DNA of 64,000 nucleotides from an uncultured Alphaproteobacteria bacterium (GTDB lineage Bacteria > Pseudomonadota > Alphaproteobacteria > HIMB59 > GCA-002718135): contig CACBAT010000001.1 in NCBI GenBank assembly GCA_902537325.1, positions 1 to 64,000 of the forward strand, read 5' to 3'. How positions within the stretch are numbered: position 1 is the first letter of the stretch; every line of letters begins with the position of its first letter. Positions 27,752 to 37,237 of the stretch are shown here, piece after piece. The notes under the pieces are model-generated. The model searched no databases. It was not told the DNA's origin and saw nothing but the letters and a program-made list of their open reading frames with translations. Position numbers and translations under genes: made by a program.

Positions 27752-29548
27752 ATGAAACAAAAAAATTATCAAAATTTAACAAAAAATACCCTTGGGAAAC
27801 TGCCAATTTGGAATTTAAAGGATTTATATGAATCGCCAAAAGCCAAGAAACTGAGTAATGATTTAAATAAGCTTAGAATAACTACTAAAAAATTTGAAAA
27901 GAAATATGAATTAAAAATCACTAAGCTTAGTTCTAATCAGCTCTTAAAAGCTATTATTGAACTAGAGGATATTGATACAAAAATAGATAAAATTATGTCT
28001 TATGCACATTTATTAGTTGCAGAGGATGGTAACAATGAAAAGAATAAAATTTTTTATCAACAAATGCAGGAGCAAATAACAAATATTGCCTCCTCAATTG
28101 TCTTCTTTAGTCTTGAGATAAATGAAATTTCTGAAAAAAATTTAAAAAAAATTTATGCTGATAAAAAACTAAAGATTTATAAAAACTGGATAAAAAATAT
28201 TAGAAAATTTAAACCTTATCAATTAGGTGTTAAAACAGAAAAATTACTTCAAGAAAAAAGTATTACTTCTAGATCAGCCTGGGTTAGACTATTTGATGAT
28301 ACAATTGCCTCACTTAAATTTCCTTTTAAGGGAAAAAATTTATCTAGTGCTGAAATTTTTAATTTTCTTTCCGATAAAAAAGAATCAAATCGTAAAAAAT
28401 CAGCTGAGGTAGTATCTGCTGTATTAAAAAATAACATTAGTTTATTTACATCTATTACTAATAATCTTGCAAAAGACAAATCAATCAATGATAAATGGAG
28501 AGGATTGCCAAATCCAGTTAGTTCAAGAAATTTATCTAATGTTGTTGAAGATGAAGTTGTAGAAGCCTTAACTGAAACAATAAAAGAAAATTATTCAAAA
28601 ATTTCTCATCGTTATTATAAAATTAAATCTAAATGGCTAAAAAAGAAATCTTTAATGTATTGGGATAGAAATGCACCTCTTCCTTTTCAATCACAGAGTA
28701 TTTATTCATGGAAAGATGCAAGACAAATTGTAACTGATGCTTATTCAAATTTTGATAAGAGAGCAGGAAATATAGTAAAAAAATTTTTTGATAATTCATG
28801 GATACACGCTCCAGTGATCCCAGGAAAATCTCCTGGTGCGTTCGCAGCTTCTACTGTTCCATCAGTTCATCCATTTATACTTGTTAATTATCAGGGCAAA
28901 GCAAGAGATATAGCAACTCTTGCTCACGAACTAGGGCACGGCATTCATCAATATTTAGCAGGACAAAAACAAACTTATTTTAACTCTTCAACACCGTTAA
29001 CGCTTGCTGAAACAGCAAGTGTTTTTGGAGAAATGTTAACTTTTAAATCTCTTTTATCTATTACGACAAAAGAAAACGAACGTAAGGGGCTTTTAGCAAA
29101 CAAAGTCGAAGATATGCTGAACACTGTTGTTAGACAGATTGCTTTTTTTGAATTTGAAAAACATATTCACCATCAAAGAAAAATCAAAGAATTAAGTGTT
29201 GATGAAATTTGTAAAATTTGGATTGATGTTCAAAAGAAAAGCTTAGGACCATCAATAAAATTTAATGACGATTATAAATATTTCTGGAGCTATATACCCC
29301 ATTTTATTCATTCACCATTTTATGTTTATGCATATGCTTTTGGTGATTGTCTTGTTAATTCTCTTTTTAATGTTTACGAGAGCAAACTACCTAAATTTGA
29401 AGACAAATACATTACTCTGTTAGAGAGTGGTGGTAGTGATACATATGATAAACTATTGAAACCTTTTGGATTAAATCCCAAGAAAAAAGATTTTTGGCAA
29501 AAAGGAGTTAATGTTATTGAGAATTTGATTGACCAATTAGAAGAATAA
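27752..29548 (+). CDS. M3-family oligoendopeptidase (PepF type)
   Basis: 598 residues. The zinc motif HELGHGIHQYL gives the HExxH and the third ligand Glu follows in TLAETASVFGEM. The long helical N-terminal domain, PWNRNAPLPF-like segment YWDRNAPLPF and the C-terminal YVYAYAFGDCLVNSLF are typical of PepF-type oligoendopeptidases. It degrades short cytoplasmic peptides, complementing the peptide importer at 2-7 kb. No signal peptide. The ABC1 kinase gene starts five bases behind. Confidence 0.93.
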   Translation: MKQKNYQNLTKNTLGKLPIWNLKDLYESPKAKKLSNDLNKLRITTKKFEKKYELKITKLSSNQLLKAIIELEDIDTKIDKIMSYAHLLVAEDGNNEKNKIFYQQMQEQITNIASSIVFFSLEINEISEKNLKKIYADKKLKIYKNWIKNIRKFKPYQLGVKTEKLLQEKSITSRSAWVRLFDDTIASLKFPFKGKNLSSAEIFNFLSDKKESNRKKSAEVVSAVLKNNISLFTSITNNLAKDKSINDKWRGLPNPVSSRNLSNVVEDEVVEALTETIKENYSKISHRYYKIKSKWLKKKSLMYWDRNAPLPFQSQSIYSWKDARQIVTDAYSNFDKRAGNIVKKFFDNSWIHAPVIPGKSPGAFAASTVPSVHPFILVNYQGKARDIATLAHELGHGIHQYLAGQKQTYFNSSTPLTLAETASVFGEMLTFKSLLSITTKENERKGLLANKVEDMLNTVVRQIAFFEFEKHIHHQRKIKELSVDEICKIWIDVQKKSLGPSIKFNDDYKYFWSYIPHFIHSPFYVYAYAFGDCLVNSLFNVYESKLPKFEDKYITLLESGGSDTYDKLLKPFGLNPKKKDFWQKGVNVIENLIDQLEE

Positions 29549-29553
29549 AATTG

Positions 29554-30897
29554 ATGAAAGATAAAGAAGCAAAATCCCTAACTAAACAACTTACCAGGTA
29601 CGCTAAAGTTGGTGGAGTTGTTGGAAAATTAGCCACTAAACTTGCAAGTCAAAGATATTTAGGTGTTAGGTTAGATAAAGAAAAACATGCTGCAGAAATA
29701 AGAGCGGCCCTTGGAAGTATTAAAGGACCCTTGATGAAAGTAGCACAATTATCAGCTACCATACCTGACTTACTTCCTGATGAGTATGCACAAGAACTAA
29801 TGCATTTACAGTCTAATGCACCACCGATGGGATGGTTGTTTGTTAAAAGAAGAATGGCTGCAGAATTAAAACAGGACTGGCAAAAAAATTTTATCGAGTT
29901 TGATAAAGAAGCAACAAGAGCGGCTTCTCTTGGACAAGTTCATAAAGCTAAAATAAAAAATGATGATATTGTAGCTTGCAAACTCCAATACCCAGACATG
30001 GCTTCAGCAGTTAGTGCTGATCTTTCACAATTAAAAATGATTTTTTCAATTTATCAGTCTTATAATAAAGCGATTAAGACTGATGAAGTATATAAAGAAA
30101 TTACTGACAGACTTAAAGAAGAGCTAGATTACGAGAGAGAAAAAAAATTAATGGCTGTATTTAGAAATATATTTTCAAATATAAATTTTGTTCATGTCCC
30201 AAAAACCTATGATAAATTATCTACAAAAAGATTACTAACCATGAGCTGGCTTGATGGCGAGCCTATTTTGAATTTTAAAAAATCTCCTAAAGAAACAAGA
30301 AATACTTTAGCGGCTAATATGTATAAAGCGTGGTACAAACCATTTTTTGAATACGGAGTACTTCACGGTGATCCGCATTTAGGAAATTATTCTGTACAAA
30401 AAAGAGACCTTAGTATTAATATATATGACTTTGGTTGTATGAGAATTTTTAATGGTAATTTTATTCAAGGTGTAATTGACCTATATTTTGCTCTTCAAGA
30501 AAAAGACAATTCAAAGGCAGTTCATGCATATGAGCAATGGGGATTTACTGATATTACAAAAGAAAAATTAAAAGTATTAAATAAATGGGCAGGATTTTTA
30601 TATTCACCTTTGATGGAAGATAAAGTTCAAAAAATACAAGAAAGCGATAGTGGTATATATGGAGCACAAATTGCATCTGAAGTTCATCAAGAACTTAAAA
30701 AACTAGGTGGTGTTAAACCTCCAAAAGAATTTGTGTTCATGGATAGAGCAGCAGTAGGACTAGGTTCAGTATTTATGCATTTAAAAGCTGAAGTTAATTG
30801 GTACAGAATATTCCATGAGCTCATTGAAGATTTTAACTCAAAAAAATTAATGAAAAATCAACAAAAAGCTTTAAATTTAGCTGACCTATCAATATAA
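29554..30897 (+). CDS. ABC1/ADCK/UbiB-family atypical kinase
   Basis: 448 residues or slightly fewer. The family-specific N-terminal region GPLMKVAQLSATIPDLLP carries a KVAQ variant of the KxGQ motif; ASLGQVHKAKI is the Ala-rich nucleotide loop, ACKLQYP holds the ATP Lys, and GVLHGDPHLGNY and IYDFGCMR are the catalytic and metal loops. ABC1 proteins support ubiquinone synthesis or lipid homeostasis. No C-terminal membrane helices like those of E. coli UbiB are apparent, so it resembles the soluble ADCK3/COQ8-type group. Start at ATG 29554; a TTG three bases earlier is less likely. pntAA begins six bases after it. Confidence 0.9.
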   Translation: MKDKEAKSLTKQLTRYAKVGGVVGKLATKLASQRYLGVRLDKEKHAAEIRAALGSIKGPLMKVAQLSATIPDLLPDEYAQELMHLQSNAPPMGWLFVKRRMAAELKQDWQKNFIEFDKEATRAASLGQVHKAKIKNDDIVACKLQYPDMASAVSADLSQLKMIFSIYQSYNKAIKTDEVYKEITDRLKEELDYEREKKLMAVFRNIFSNINFVHVPKTYDKLSTKRLLTMSWLDGEPILNFKKSPKETRNTLAANMYKAWYKPFFEYGVLHGDPHLGNYSVQKRDLSINIYDFGCMRIFNGNFIQGVIDLYFALQEKDNSKAVHAYEQWGFTDITKEKLKVLNKWAGFLYSPLMEDKVQKIQESDSGIYGAQIASEVHQELKKLGGVKPPKEFVFMDRAAVGLGSVFMHLKAEVNWYRIFHELIEDFNSKKLMKNQQKALNLADLSI

Positions 30898-30903
30898 GAA
30901 CTC

Positions 30904-32025
30904 ATGCTCTTATCTGCTATTAAAGAAAATGATAACAATGAGACAAGAGTCTCTATCTCCCCTGAATCAGTAAAGCTTTTTTCTAGACTGGGTTTTGAAG
31001 TTATAATTGAAAGTGGAGCGGGAGAAACTTCAGGATATCAAAATTCAAATTATGAAGAAGCTGGAGCAAAAATCGTTACTAGATCTGAATGCTTGAAGGC
31101 TGATGTTTGTTTGTGTGTTAGAATGCCAAGCTCTGATGACATAAATAACTTAAAAAGTAATTCATTACTTATTGGAATTTTAAACCCGTATGAAAATAAA
31201 TCTGAATTTTCTAATTTAAACAAAAACAAAATATCATCATGTTGTATGGAATTAATTCCTAGAATAAGTAGAGCACAAAGTATGGATGTTCTATCATCTC
31301 AAGCTAACTTAGCGGGATATAGAAGTGTAATTGATGCAGCCGAGCAATTCGGAAAAGCTTTTCCAATGATGATGACTGCTGCTGGAAGAGTAAATCCAGC
31401 AAAAGTTATGATACTTGGCGTAGGAGTTGCTGGTTTACAAGCTATTGCAACAGCAAAAAGACTTGGCGCAGTAGTGTCTGCCACTGATGTAAGAGCAGCA
31501 ACTAAGGAACAAGTTGAAAGTCTTGGTGGAAAATTCATAATGGTTGAAGATGATGAAGCTGAAAATGCTGAAACAGAAGGTGGTTACGCAAAGGAAATGA
31601 GTGAAGATTATAAGAAAAAACAAGCTCAATTGATAGCTGAAACAGTTTCAAAACAAGATATAGTAATTTGTACTGCTCTTATTCCTGGCAAAAAAGCTCC
31701 AGTTTTAATAACAGAAGAAATGGTTTCTTCGATGATACCAGGTTCAGTAGTTATTGATCTGGCTGTGGAAGCTGGTGGTAATTGCCCTTTAAGTAAAATG
31801 AATGAAATAGTTGTGCATAATGGAGTAAAAATCGTTGGTTATGGAAATGTTCCAGGAAGAGTGGCTAAAGATGCCTCAGCACTGTATGCTAAAAATATTT
31901 TTAACTTCTTAAGTTTATTAATAGATAAAGAAAATAAAAAAATAAATTTTGATTTTGAAGATGAAATAATTAATTCTGTTTTGCTAACGCATGATGGGGA
32001 TGTAAGATTGGAGCAATTTAAGTAA
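30904..32025 (+). CDS. pntAA: NAD(P) transhydrogenase, alpha-1 subunit (NAD-binding)
   Basis: Soluble dI component that binds NAD(H) on the proton-pumping transhydrogenase. 373 residues: KENDNNETRVSISPESV and FEVIIESGAGETSGY at the N-terminus, RISRAQSMDVLSSQANLAGY, the Rossmann motif LGVGVAGLQAIATAKRLGA, then the mobile-loop region. The C-terminal membrane part found in E. coli PntA is encoded separately by the next gene, as in Rhodospirillum rubrum. Two bases separate this gene from pntAB. Confidence 0.95.
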   Translation: MLLSAIKENDNNETRVSISPESVKLFSRLGFEVIIESGAGETSGYQNSNYEEAGAKIVTRSECLKADVCLCVRMPSSDDINNLKSNSLLIGILNPYENKSEFSNLNKNKISSCCMELIPRISRAQSMDVLSSQANLAGYRSVIDAAEQFGKAFPMMMTAAGRVNPAKVMILGVGVAGLQAIATAKRLGAVVSATDVRAATKEQVESLGGKFIMVEDDEAENAETEGGYAKEMSEDYKKKQAQLIAETVSKQDIVICTALIPGKKAPVLITEEMVSSMIPGSVVIDLAVEAGGNCPLSKMNEIVVHNGVKIVGYGNVPGRVAKDASALYAKNIFNFLSLLIDKENKKINFDFEDEIINSVLLTHDGDVRLEQFK

Positions 32026-32026
32026 T

Positions 32027-32344
32027 ATGGAAGCACATTCTTCTGAAGTTTTTGTTATTGGACTAACAGTATTTTTCTTAGCTTGTATTATTGGCTATTA
32101 TGTAGTTTGGTCAGTTACTCCTGCTTTACATAGTCCTTTAATGGGTGTGACAAATGCAATATCAAGTGTAATTATAGTTGGGGCAATATTGGCAGCCGGT
32201 CCTCAAGGTTTTGATACTTCAAAAATTTTTGGATTAATTGGTGTTGTATTAGCTTCAGTTAATATTTTTGGAGGTTTCTTAGTAACATATCGAATGCTCT
32301 CGATGTTTAAGAAAAAAACTAAAAAAACAAAGGAAAAAGAATAA
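32027..32344 (+). CDS. pntAB: NAD(P) transhydrogenase, alpha-2 membrane subunit
   Basis: 105 residues, about three to four membrane helices. LTVFFLACIIGYYVVWSVTPALHSPLMG, read in two blocks, is the PntAB signature, and TNAISSVIIVGAIL follows. It supplies part of the proton channel (dII) of the three-subunit enzyme. Its stop overlaps the pntB ATG (TAATG-like). Confidence 0.95.
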   Translation: MEAHSSEVFVIGLTVFFLACIIGYYVVWSVTPALHSPLMGVTNAISSVIIVGAILAAGPQGFDTSKIFGLIGVVLASVNIFGGFLVTYRMLSMFKKKTKKTKEKE

Positions 32345-33738
32345 TGTCTTCTAACATGGTTGCGATATTATATTTAATTTCTGCGTTATTATTTATCTTT
32401 GCTCTAAGAGGTTTATCTCACCCTGAATCTTCAAGAATGGGTAACATTTTTGGTGTTATTGGTATGATTATAGCGGTGTTCACAACGCTAATGTTCAAAT
32501 CAGTTCTTAGTTATTATGAAATTGGTGCCGCGATACTTGTTGGTGGTGCTATAGGTTCATTTATTGCTCTCAGAATTGAGATGACCGCATTACCTCAATT
32601 GGTAGCCGCTTTTCATAGCTTAGTAGGTTTAGCTGCTGTCTTTGTTGCTGCTGCTGCATTCTATGATCCCGTAGCTTTTAGTATTGGAAAAGTTGGTTCG
32701 ATTAAAACTGCTAGTTTAGTTGAAATGAGTATTGGAACATTTATTGGTGCTATTACTTTCTCTGGTTCAGTTTTAGCTTTTGGAAAATTACAAGGTACAA
32801 TTTCAGGAAAGCCAATAGTATTTAAGTTCCAGCATCTTATAAATGCACTAATTTTCCTCCTAATTATTTTCTTGATTGTATTATTTTTAATTAATCAATC
32901 TCCAACAATCTTTTGGACAATAGTTATTGTTTCAATATTACTAGGATTTCTTGTTGTAATTCCTATCGGTGGTGCTGACATGCCAGTTGTCGTTTCTATG
33001 TTAAACTCTTATTCAGGTTGGGCAGCTTGTGGCATAGGATTTACCCTAAGTAATAATCTCTTAATTATAACTGGTGCTCTTGTTGGAGCGTCTGGTGCAA
33101 TATTGAGTTATATAATGAGTAAAGGGATGAACAGATCCATTATTAATGTTGTTTTAGGAGGTTTTGGTGGTGAGCAAGACACTAGTGCTAGTAAGGATAA
33201 CTCAGACAAAATTGTTAAACAAGGTAATGCAGAAGATGCGGCATATATAATGAAAAACGCAGACTCTGTAATTATTGTACCAGGATATGGAATGGCTGTA
33301 GCACAAGCTCAACATGCTTTAAGAGAAATGGGTGACATATTAAAAAAAGAAGGAATAGAAGTAAGATATGCAATACATCCAGTCGCTGGAAGAATGCCAG
33401 GTCATATGAATGTTTTACTAGCTGAAGCTAATGTTCCTTATGAAGAAGTCTTGGAGCTAGATGAAATTAATCATGATTTTCCTATGACAGAGGTTTCTTT
33501 TGTTATTGGAGCAAACGATGTAACAAATCCAGCTGCAAAAACGGATGAGTCATCTCCTATTTTTGGTATGCCTATTTTAGATGTTGAAAAATCTCAGAGT
33601 GTTTTATTTGTAAAACGTTCAATGGCAACTGGTTATTCTGGTGTTGATAATGAGTTGTTTTATAGAGATAATACAACTATGCTATTTGGAGATGCTAAAA
33701 AAATGTGTGAGGATATCGTAAAAAGTCTTTCTGCTTAA
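32344..33738 (+). CDS. pntB: NAD(P) transhydrogenase, beta subunit
   Basis: 464 residues: about eight membrane helices (dII) and a C-terminal NADP-binding domain dIII. Motifs seen are [22 protein letters not shown]-like [35 protein letters not shown] (nucleotide site), [20 protein letters not shown] and [13 protein letters not shown]. With pntAA and pntAB it forms a complete enzyme that makes NADPH from NADH at the expense of the proton gradient. Its stop overlaps the rpsU stop by four bases. Confidence 0.96.
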   Translation: MSSNMVAILYLISALLFIFALRGLSHPESSRMGNIFGVIGMIIAVFTTLMFKSVLSYYEIGAAILVGGAIGSFIALRIEMTALPQLVAAFHSLVGLAAVFVAAAAFYDPVAFSIGKVGSIKTASLVEMSIGTFIGAITFSGSVLAFGKLQGTISGKPIVFKFQHLINALIFLLIIFLIVLFLINQSPTIFWTIVIVSILLGFLVVIPIGGADMPVVVSMLNSYSGWAACGIGFTLSNNLLIITGALVGASGAILSYIMSKGMNRSIINVVLGGFGGEQDTSASKDNSDKIVKQGNAEDAAYIMKNADSVIIVPGYGMAVAQAQHALREMGDILKKEGIEVRYAIHPVAGRMPGHMNVLLAEANVPYEEVLELDEINHDFPMTEVSFVIGANDVTNPAAKTDESSPIFGMPILDVEKSQSVLFVKRSMATGYSGVDNELFYRDNTTMLFGDAKKMCEDIVKSLSA

Positions 33739-33932
33739 TCGTTATTTCTTTTTGCAGACTTCCTAGCTCTTCTAATATTTTCTTCTTTTTCTCGAGCGCG
33801 TTTCAGACAAGGTTTTTCGTAATGTTTACGTAGTTTCATCTCTTTATACAAACCTTCACGCTGCATTTTCTTTTTAAGCGTTCTAATTGCTTGTTCTACG
33901 TTATTATCTTTTACATTTACAAAAAGTGTCAT
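33735..33932 (-). CDS. rpsU: Ribosomal protein S21
   Basis: 65 residues; starts [20 protein letters not shown] and contains [20 protein letters not shown] with an Arg/Lys-rich tail, the S21 pattern. S21 sits near the 16S 3' end and the Shine-Dalgarno helix. The eight bases just before the ATG (minus strand, 33941-33934) are CCCCTCCC, a pyrimidine tract that contains the anti-Shine-Dalgarno core CCTCC instead of a ribosome-binding site. This is odd for a gene of this kind. Confidence 0.95.
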   Translation of the reverse strand: MTLFVNVKDNNVEQAIRTLKKKMQREGLYKEMKLRKHYEKPCLKRAREKEENIRRARKSAKRNND

Positions 33933-34026
33933 TGGGAGGGGCTAGTAACACAAACTCATATTATTTGCAAACGGATATATTGAATTAATCTATTGGTATA
34001 TTAGAAAAAATACTTATATTTATTAC

Positions 34027-34557
34027 GTGTCTATTCTGAAAATATCAAAAATCGGTCATCCCATCTTGCTAAAAGAATGTTCTGAGATAAAAGAATTCTC
34101 TTCAGATTCTCTAAAAAAAATAGTTTATGATATGTCTGAAACAATGCTTGACTATAACGGTATAGGTTTAGCTGCACCACAAGTACATATTTCAAAGAAA
34201 ATAATAGTATTTCGTAATCCTGATAATGAAGAGAAAGATAAAATTGAGATAACACCTTTGATAAATCCGAGTTTTACATCTATAGGGAAAGAAACTGAGG
34301 ATGACTGGGAAGGTTGTTTATCAATACCTGGTATGCAGGGTTTAGTAAGAAGATTTAAAAAAATCAAATATTCTGGATTTGATCTTGATGGTAAAGAAAT
34401 TGAAAATGAAGTTGAAGGCTTACACGCAAGGGTAGTACAGCATGAGGTAGATCACTTAAACGGCATTTTGTATACATCACGCTTAGCACATAAAAATGCT
34501 TTTGGTTTTGAAAAAGAAATAAATACATATTGGAAAAATGAACAAAACAGAAAATAA
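34027..34557 (+). CDS. def: Peptide deformylase
   Basis: Removes the formyl group from nascent proteins. 176 residues, starting at GTG. The three metal motifs are present: GIGLAAPQVH (motif 1), EGCLSIPG (motif 2, with the Cys ligand) and QHEVDHLNGILY (motif 3, HExxDH). It overlaps the COQ9-like gene by 20 bases. No fmt gene is in view. Confidence 0.96.
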   Translation: MSILKISKIGHPILLKECSEIKEFSSDSLKKIVYDMSETMLDYNGIGLAAPQVHISKKIIVFRNPDNEEKDKIEITPLINPSFTSIGKETEDDWEGCLSIPGMQGLVRRFKKIKYSGFDLDGKEIENEVEGLHARVVQHEVDHLNGILYTSRLAHKNAFGFEKEINTYWKNEQNRK

Positions 34558-35155
34558 AAAAAAAGAAGATATTCTCAAAAAAGCAAAAAAAATCGTATCA
34601 ATTGAAGGCTGGTCATCAGAAATACTTTCAAAATTACAAAAACAAAATATAGAAAAAAATGATTTATTCTATTTTTTCCCTGATGGATATAAAGATTTAT
34701 TAGAATATGCTTTACACAATATTAATGAAAAACTTGAATATAAATTAAAAAAAATTAATTTAATTAATTTTCCAATTAACAAAAGAATAAAAAAAATATT
34801 ATTATTACGATTTGATATATTAAATGAAGATAAAGAATTTTATAAAAAAACCTTTAACCATCTTTTGCTACCCACAAATAACAAAATATCAAAAAAGAGT
34901 TTATATAATTCAGTAAGTACAATGTGGTATTTAGCTGGAGATAATTCAACAGATTTCAATTTTTATACAAAAAGACTGATTTTATCAGGAGTATATACTA
35001 GTGCCTTGTTCGTTTTTTTTTCAAAAGAAATGAAGCATGTTGTAGAAAATATTGATAAAAATCTTAAGAGAATATCAAAAATTCCAAGAATTAAGGAAAG
35101 AATATCTTTTATTAAGGATAAAGCTCCTAAATTTTTAAAAAGTTTTTTAGCTTAA
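34538..35155 (+). CDS. COQ9-family ubiquinone biosynthesis protein
   Basis: 205 residues, mostly helical and Lys-rich. The diagnostic stretch is MWYLAGDNSTDFNFYTKRL followed by ILSGVYTSALFVFF, the lipid-binding region of COQ9, with a TetR-like N-terminal part. COQ9 presents ubiquinone precursors to the hydroxylase COQ7. Other quinone genes here are the ABC1 kinase (29.6 kb) and ubiG (62.2 kb). Its stop overlaps the stop of the DUF465 gene. Confidence 0.88.
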   Translation: MNKTENKKKEDILKKAKKIVSIEGWSSEILSKLQKQNIEKNDLFYFFPDGYKDLLEYALHNINEKLEYKLKKINLINFPINKRIKKILLLRFDILNEDKEFYKKTFNHLLLPTNNKISKKSLYNSVSTMWYLAGDNSTDFNFYTKRLILSGVYTSALFVFFSKEMKHVVENIDKNLKRISKIPRIKERISFIKDKAPKFLKSFLA

Positions 35156-35352
35156 GCTATACTATCTGGCTCTAATTTATTTTGAAGTTCTAATATTTTA
35201 TCTTTTAAGATTAATTTTCTTTTTTTTAACCTTTGAATTTGTAAAAAATCTACAGTATTTTTTTCTTGAAGCCTGATGAGTATTTCATCAAGATCTCTGT
35301 GTTCTTGTTCAAAATTTTTTAAAATTTCTATAAGTTTGTTTATGTCATCCAT
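35152..35352 (-). CDS. DUF465 (YdcH-like) small coiled-coil protein
   Basis: 66 residues from ATG at 35352 (MDDINKLIEILKNFEQEHRD); a longer in-frame start at 35424 would add a hydrophobic stretch not seen in the family. The pattern EHRDLDEIL...LQIQRLKKRKLILKDKI with a charged helix is typical of DUF465 proteins of alphaproteobacteria. Function unknown. Divergent from pfk across 44 bases. Confidence 0.82.
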   Translation of the reverse strand: MDDINKLIEILKNFEQEHRDLDEILIRLQEKNTVDFLQIQRLKKRKLILKDKILELQNKLEPDSIA

Positions 35353-35396
35353 GAAAATAAATAAGTAAAAATATAATAATAGTATATAAACGCCCT

Positions 35397-36482
35397 GTGG
35401 TAAAAAAAATAGCAATATTAACAAGTGGTGGAGATTGTGCAGGTTTAAATGCAGTAATTAGAGCTGTAACCTTGAGAGCACATAATAAATACAATTGGGA
35501 AGTTTATGGAATTAAAGATGGAACATTAGGCTTGTTGAAAGAACCACTGGACGTTATCAAATTAAATCCACAAAATTTTGAGGGTAGCTTAATGAGGATG
35601 GGCGGAACTTTTTTGGGATCAAATAATAAAGGCAACCCTTTTAAAAAAATTATAAGGAATGGAAAAAAAATAGACTCATCTGATTTAGTTATAGAAGGTT
35701 TTAAAAAATTAGGAATAGATGCACTAATAGGTATTGGCGGAGATGGAAGTTTAAAAATCCTTCAAAGTATTACAAAAAAAGGAAATATAAATTTTGTAGG
35801 TATTCCAAAGACTATAGACAATGATGTAAAGCATAATGAGCTTTCTATAGGATACGATACTGCAGTTGACGTTGCAACAAATGCATTAGATATGCTTCAG
35901 CCAACAGCTGCTAGTCACAGAAGAGTAATGATTTTAGAAGTTATGGGTAGAGATGCGGGTCATATTGCTTTGAATGCAGGAATAGCTGGAGGAGCAGATG
36001 TTATTTTGATTCCTGAGATTCAATATTCTATAAAATCTATTGCTGATCATATTGAGAAACTTAGGTCTAAAGGAAGAAATCATGCATTAATCGTTGTTGC
36101 AGAAGCTGTAAAAAAAGAAAACGGTAATAAAGCTACAGTGAAATATGTTGATGGAGAGGTACGCCTTGGAGGGATTGGAAATTATCTTGGTGATGAAATC
36201 TATAAAATAACAGACTCAGAAACAAGAGTTACAGTTCTCGGGCATGTTCAAAGAGGTGCTCAACCAACTCATAGAGATCGTTTAATTGCAAGTGCCTTTG
36301 GGGTTTATGCGGTTGATTTAATTGCAAAGAAAAAATTTAATAGAGTAGTTGTATGGAAAGACAGAGGAGTACAAGATTTGATGCTTAGTCAAGTTGCTGG
36401 ATATTCAAAAACTGTTCAAAAAAATGATCCTTTGATTAAAGTAGCTCAAGGACTTGGAATTTATATTGGTCAAACAAACTAA
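35397..36482 (+). CDS. 6-phosphofructokinase, probably ATP-dependent group III type
   Basis: Phosphorylates fructose 6-phosphate in glycolysis. 361 residues, GTG start. Motifs: ILTSGGDCAGLNAVIRAV, GGTFLGSNNKGNP, ALIGIGGDGSLKIL and VGIPKTIDNDV, then EVMGRDAGHIA and LGHVQRGAQPT. The second Gly of GGDGS is the residue typical of ATP enzymes (Asp in PPi-dependent ones), while the Lys of PKTIDND is common to PPi-dependent and group III ATP enzymes. The combination suggests the group III ATP type, but phosphoryl donor should be tested. The stop overlaps the SDR gene stop as CTAA. Confidence 0.9.
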   Translation: MVKKIAILTSGGDCAGLNAVIRAVTLRAHNKYNWEVYGIKDGTLGLLKEPLDVIKLNPQNFEGSLMRMGGTFLGSNNKGNPFKKIIRNGKKIDSSDLVIEGFKKLGIDALIGIGGDGSLKILQSITKKGNINFVGIPKTIDNDVKHNELSIGYDTAVDVATNALDMLQPTAASHRRVMILEVMGRDAGHIALNAGIAGGADVILIPEIQYSIKSIADHIEKLRSKGRNHALIVVAEAVKKENGNKATVKYVDGEVRLGGIGNYLGDEIYKITDSETRVTVLGHVQRGAQPTHRDRLIASAFGVYAVDLIAKKKFNRVVVWKDRGVQDLMLSQVAGYSKTVQKNDPLIKVAQGLGIYIGQTN

Positions 36483-37237
36483 AAATTCCCTAATTTTTTC
36501 CATATAAAAAAATATATTTTGTAAGGTAATATCCTTGTAAATTTAAAAAAATATACAATCAAATAGGGAAAAATTATTTCAAATTCTTTACCTTTAGTTA
36601 ATCTATCAAATATTTTTTTTCCTGCATATTCAGCACTTTTTAAAAAAGGCATTTTGAAGCTATTTTTTTTGGTTGCTTCGGTATCAATAAAACCTGGACA
36701 TATGACTCTAACATTAATGTTCAACTTTTTGAAATCAAAATATAAGCTTTCACTCAAGCTTAATTGAGCTGCCTTAGAAATACCATACGCTCCAGCTGTT
36801 GGCCAACCTCTATATCCCAACGGTGAAGAAATAATAGCAATCGTATTATTTCTATTTTTCATAACATCTTTTAATTTGTTAACACAATATAAAGTGCCTT
36901 TGATATTTACATCTACTAGCAATTCGTAGTTTGAAATATCAAATATTTGATTTTTGTTTGGACTATAAGCTGATGCATTTAATAATGCTATATCAATTTT
37001 ACCAATATTTTTTTCTATAGAATTAATCGTTTCATCAACATTATTTTTTGAAGAAATATCACATACAATAGCATGAACTAAATTTTTATTATTGTTTAGT
37101 TCTAATTTTTTTTTTGCAGATTCAAGTTTTATTTTATTGCTTGAAGAAATTACAACTTGCCAATTATTATTTATAAATTCTTTTGCTGTAGCGAAACCAA
37201 TACCTGAAGATCCACCAGTAATCCATATAGTTTGCAA
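36479..37237 (-). CDS. Short-chain dehydrogenase/reductase (SDR)
   Basis: 252 residues with the classical cofactor site TGGSSGIGFATAKEF, NAS in LLNASAYSP, catalytic Ser in IAIISSPLGYRG and the YxxxK motif YGISKAAQ. Ends with a hydrophobic/basic tail (PYLIVYFFKFTRILPYKIYF) that may touch the membrane. The substrate is not identifiable. It abuts the DUF3108 gene directly. Confidence 0.85.
   Translation of the reverse strand: MQTIWITGGSSGIGFATAKEFINNNWQVVISSSNKIKLESAKKKLELNNNKNLVHAIVCDISSKNNVDETINSIEKNIGKIDIALLNASAYSPNKNQIFDISNYELLVDVNIKGTLYCVNKLKDVMKNRNNTIAIISSPLGYRGWPTAGAYGISKAAQLSLSESLYFDFKKLNINVRVICPGFIDTEATKKNSFKMPFLKSAEYAGKKIFDRLTKGKEFEIIFPYLIVYFFKFTRILPYKIYFFIWKKLGNF

Noticed and set aside
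31299-31629. Overlapping minus-strand open frames across pntAA
   Set aside because: They are shadows of a strongly conserved gene, made of antisense low-complexity translation with no family features.
35148-35159. Palindrome TAGCTTAAGCTA at the COQ9/DUF465 junction as a terminator
   Set aside because: It has no loop and no T-run behind it on either strand, and both halves are coding or stop codons.
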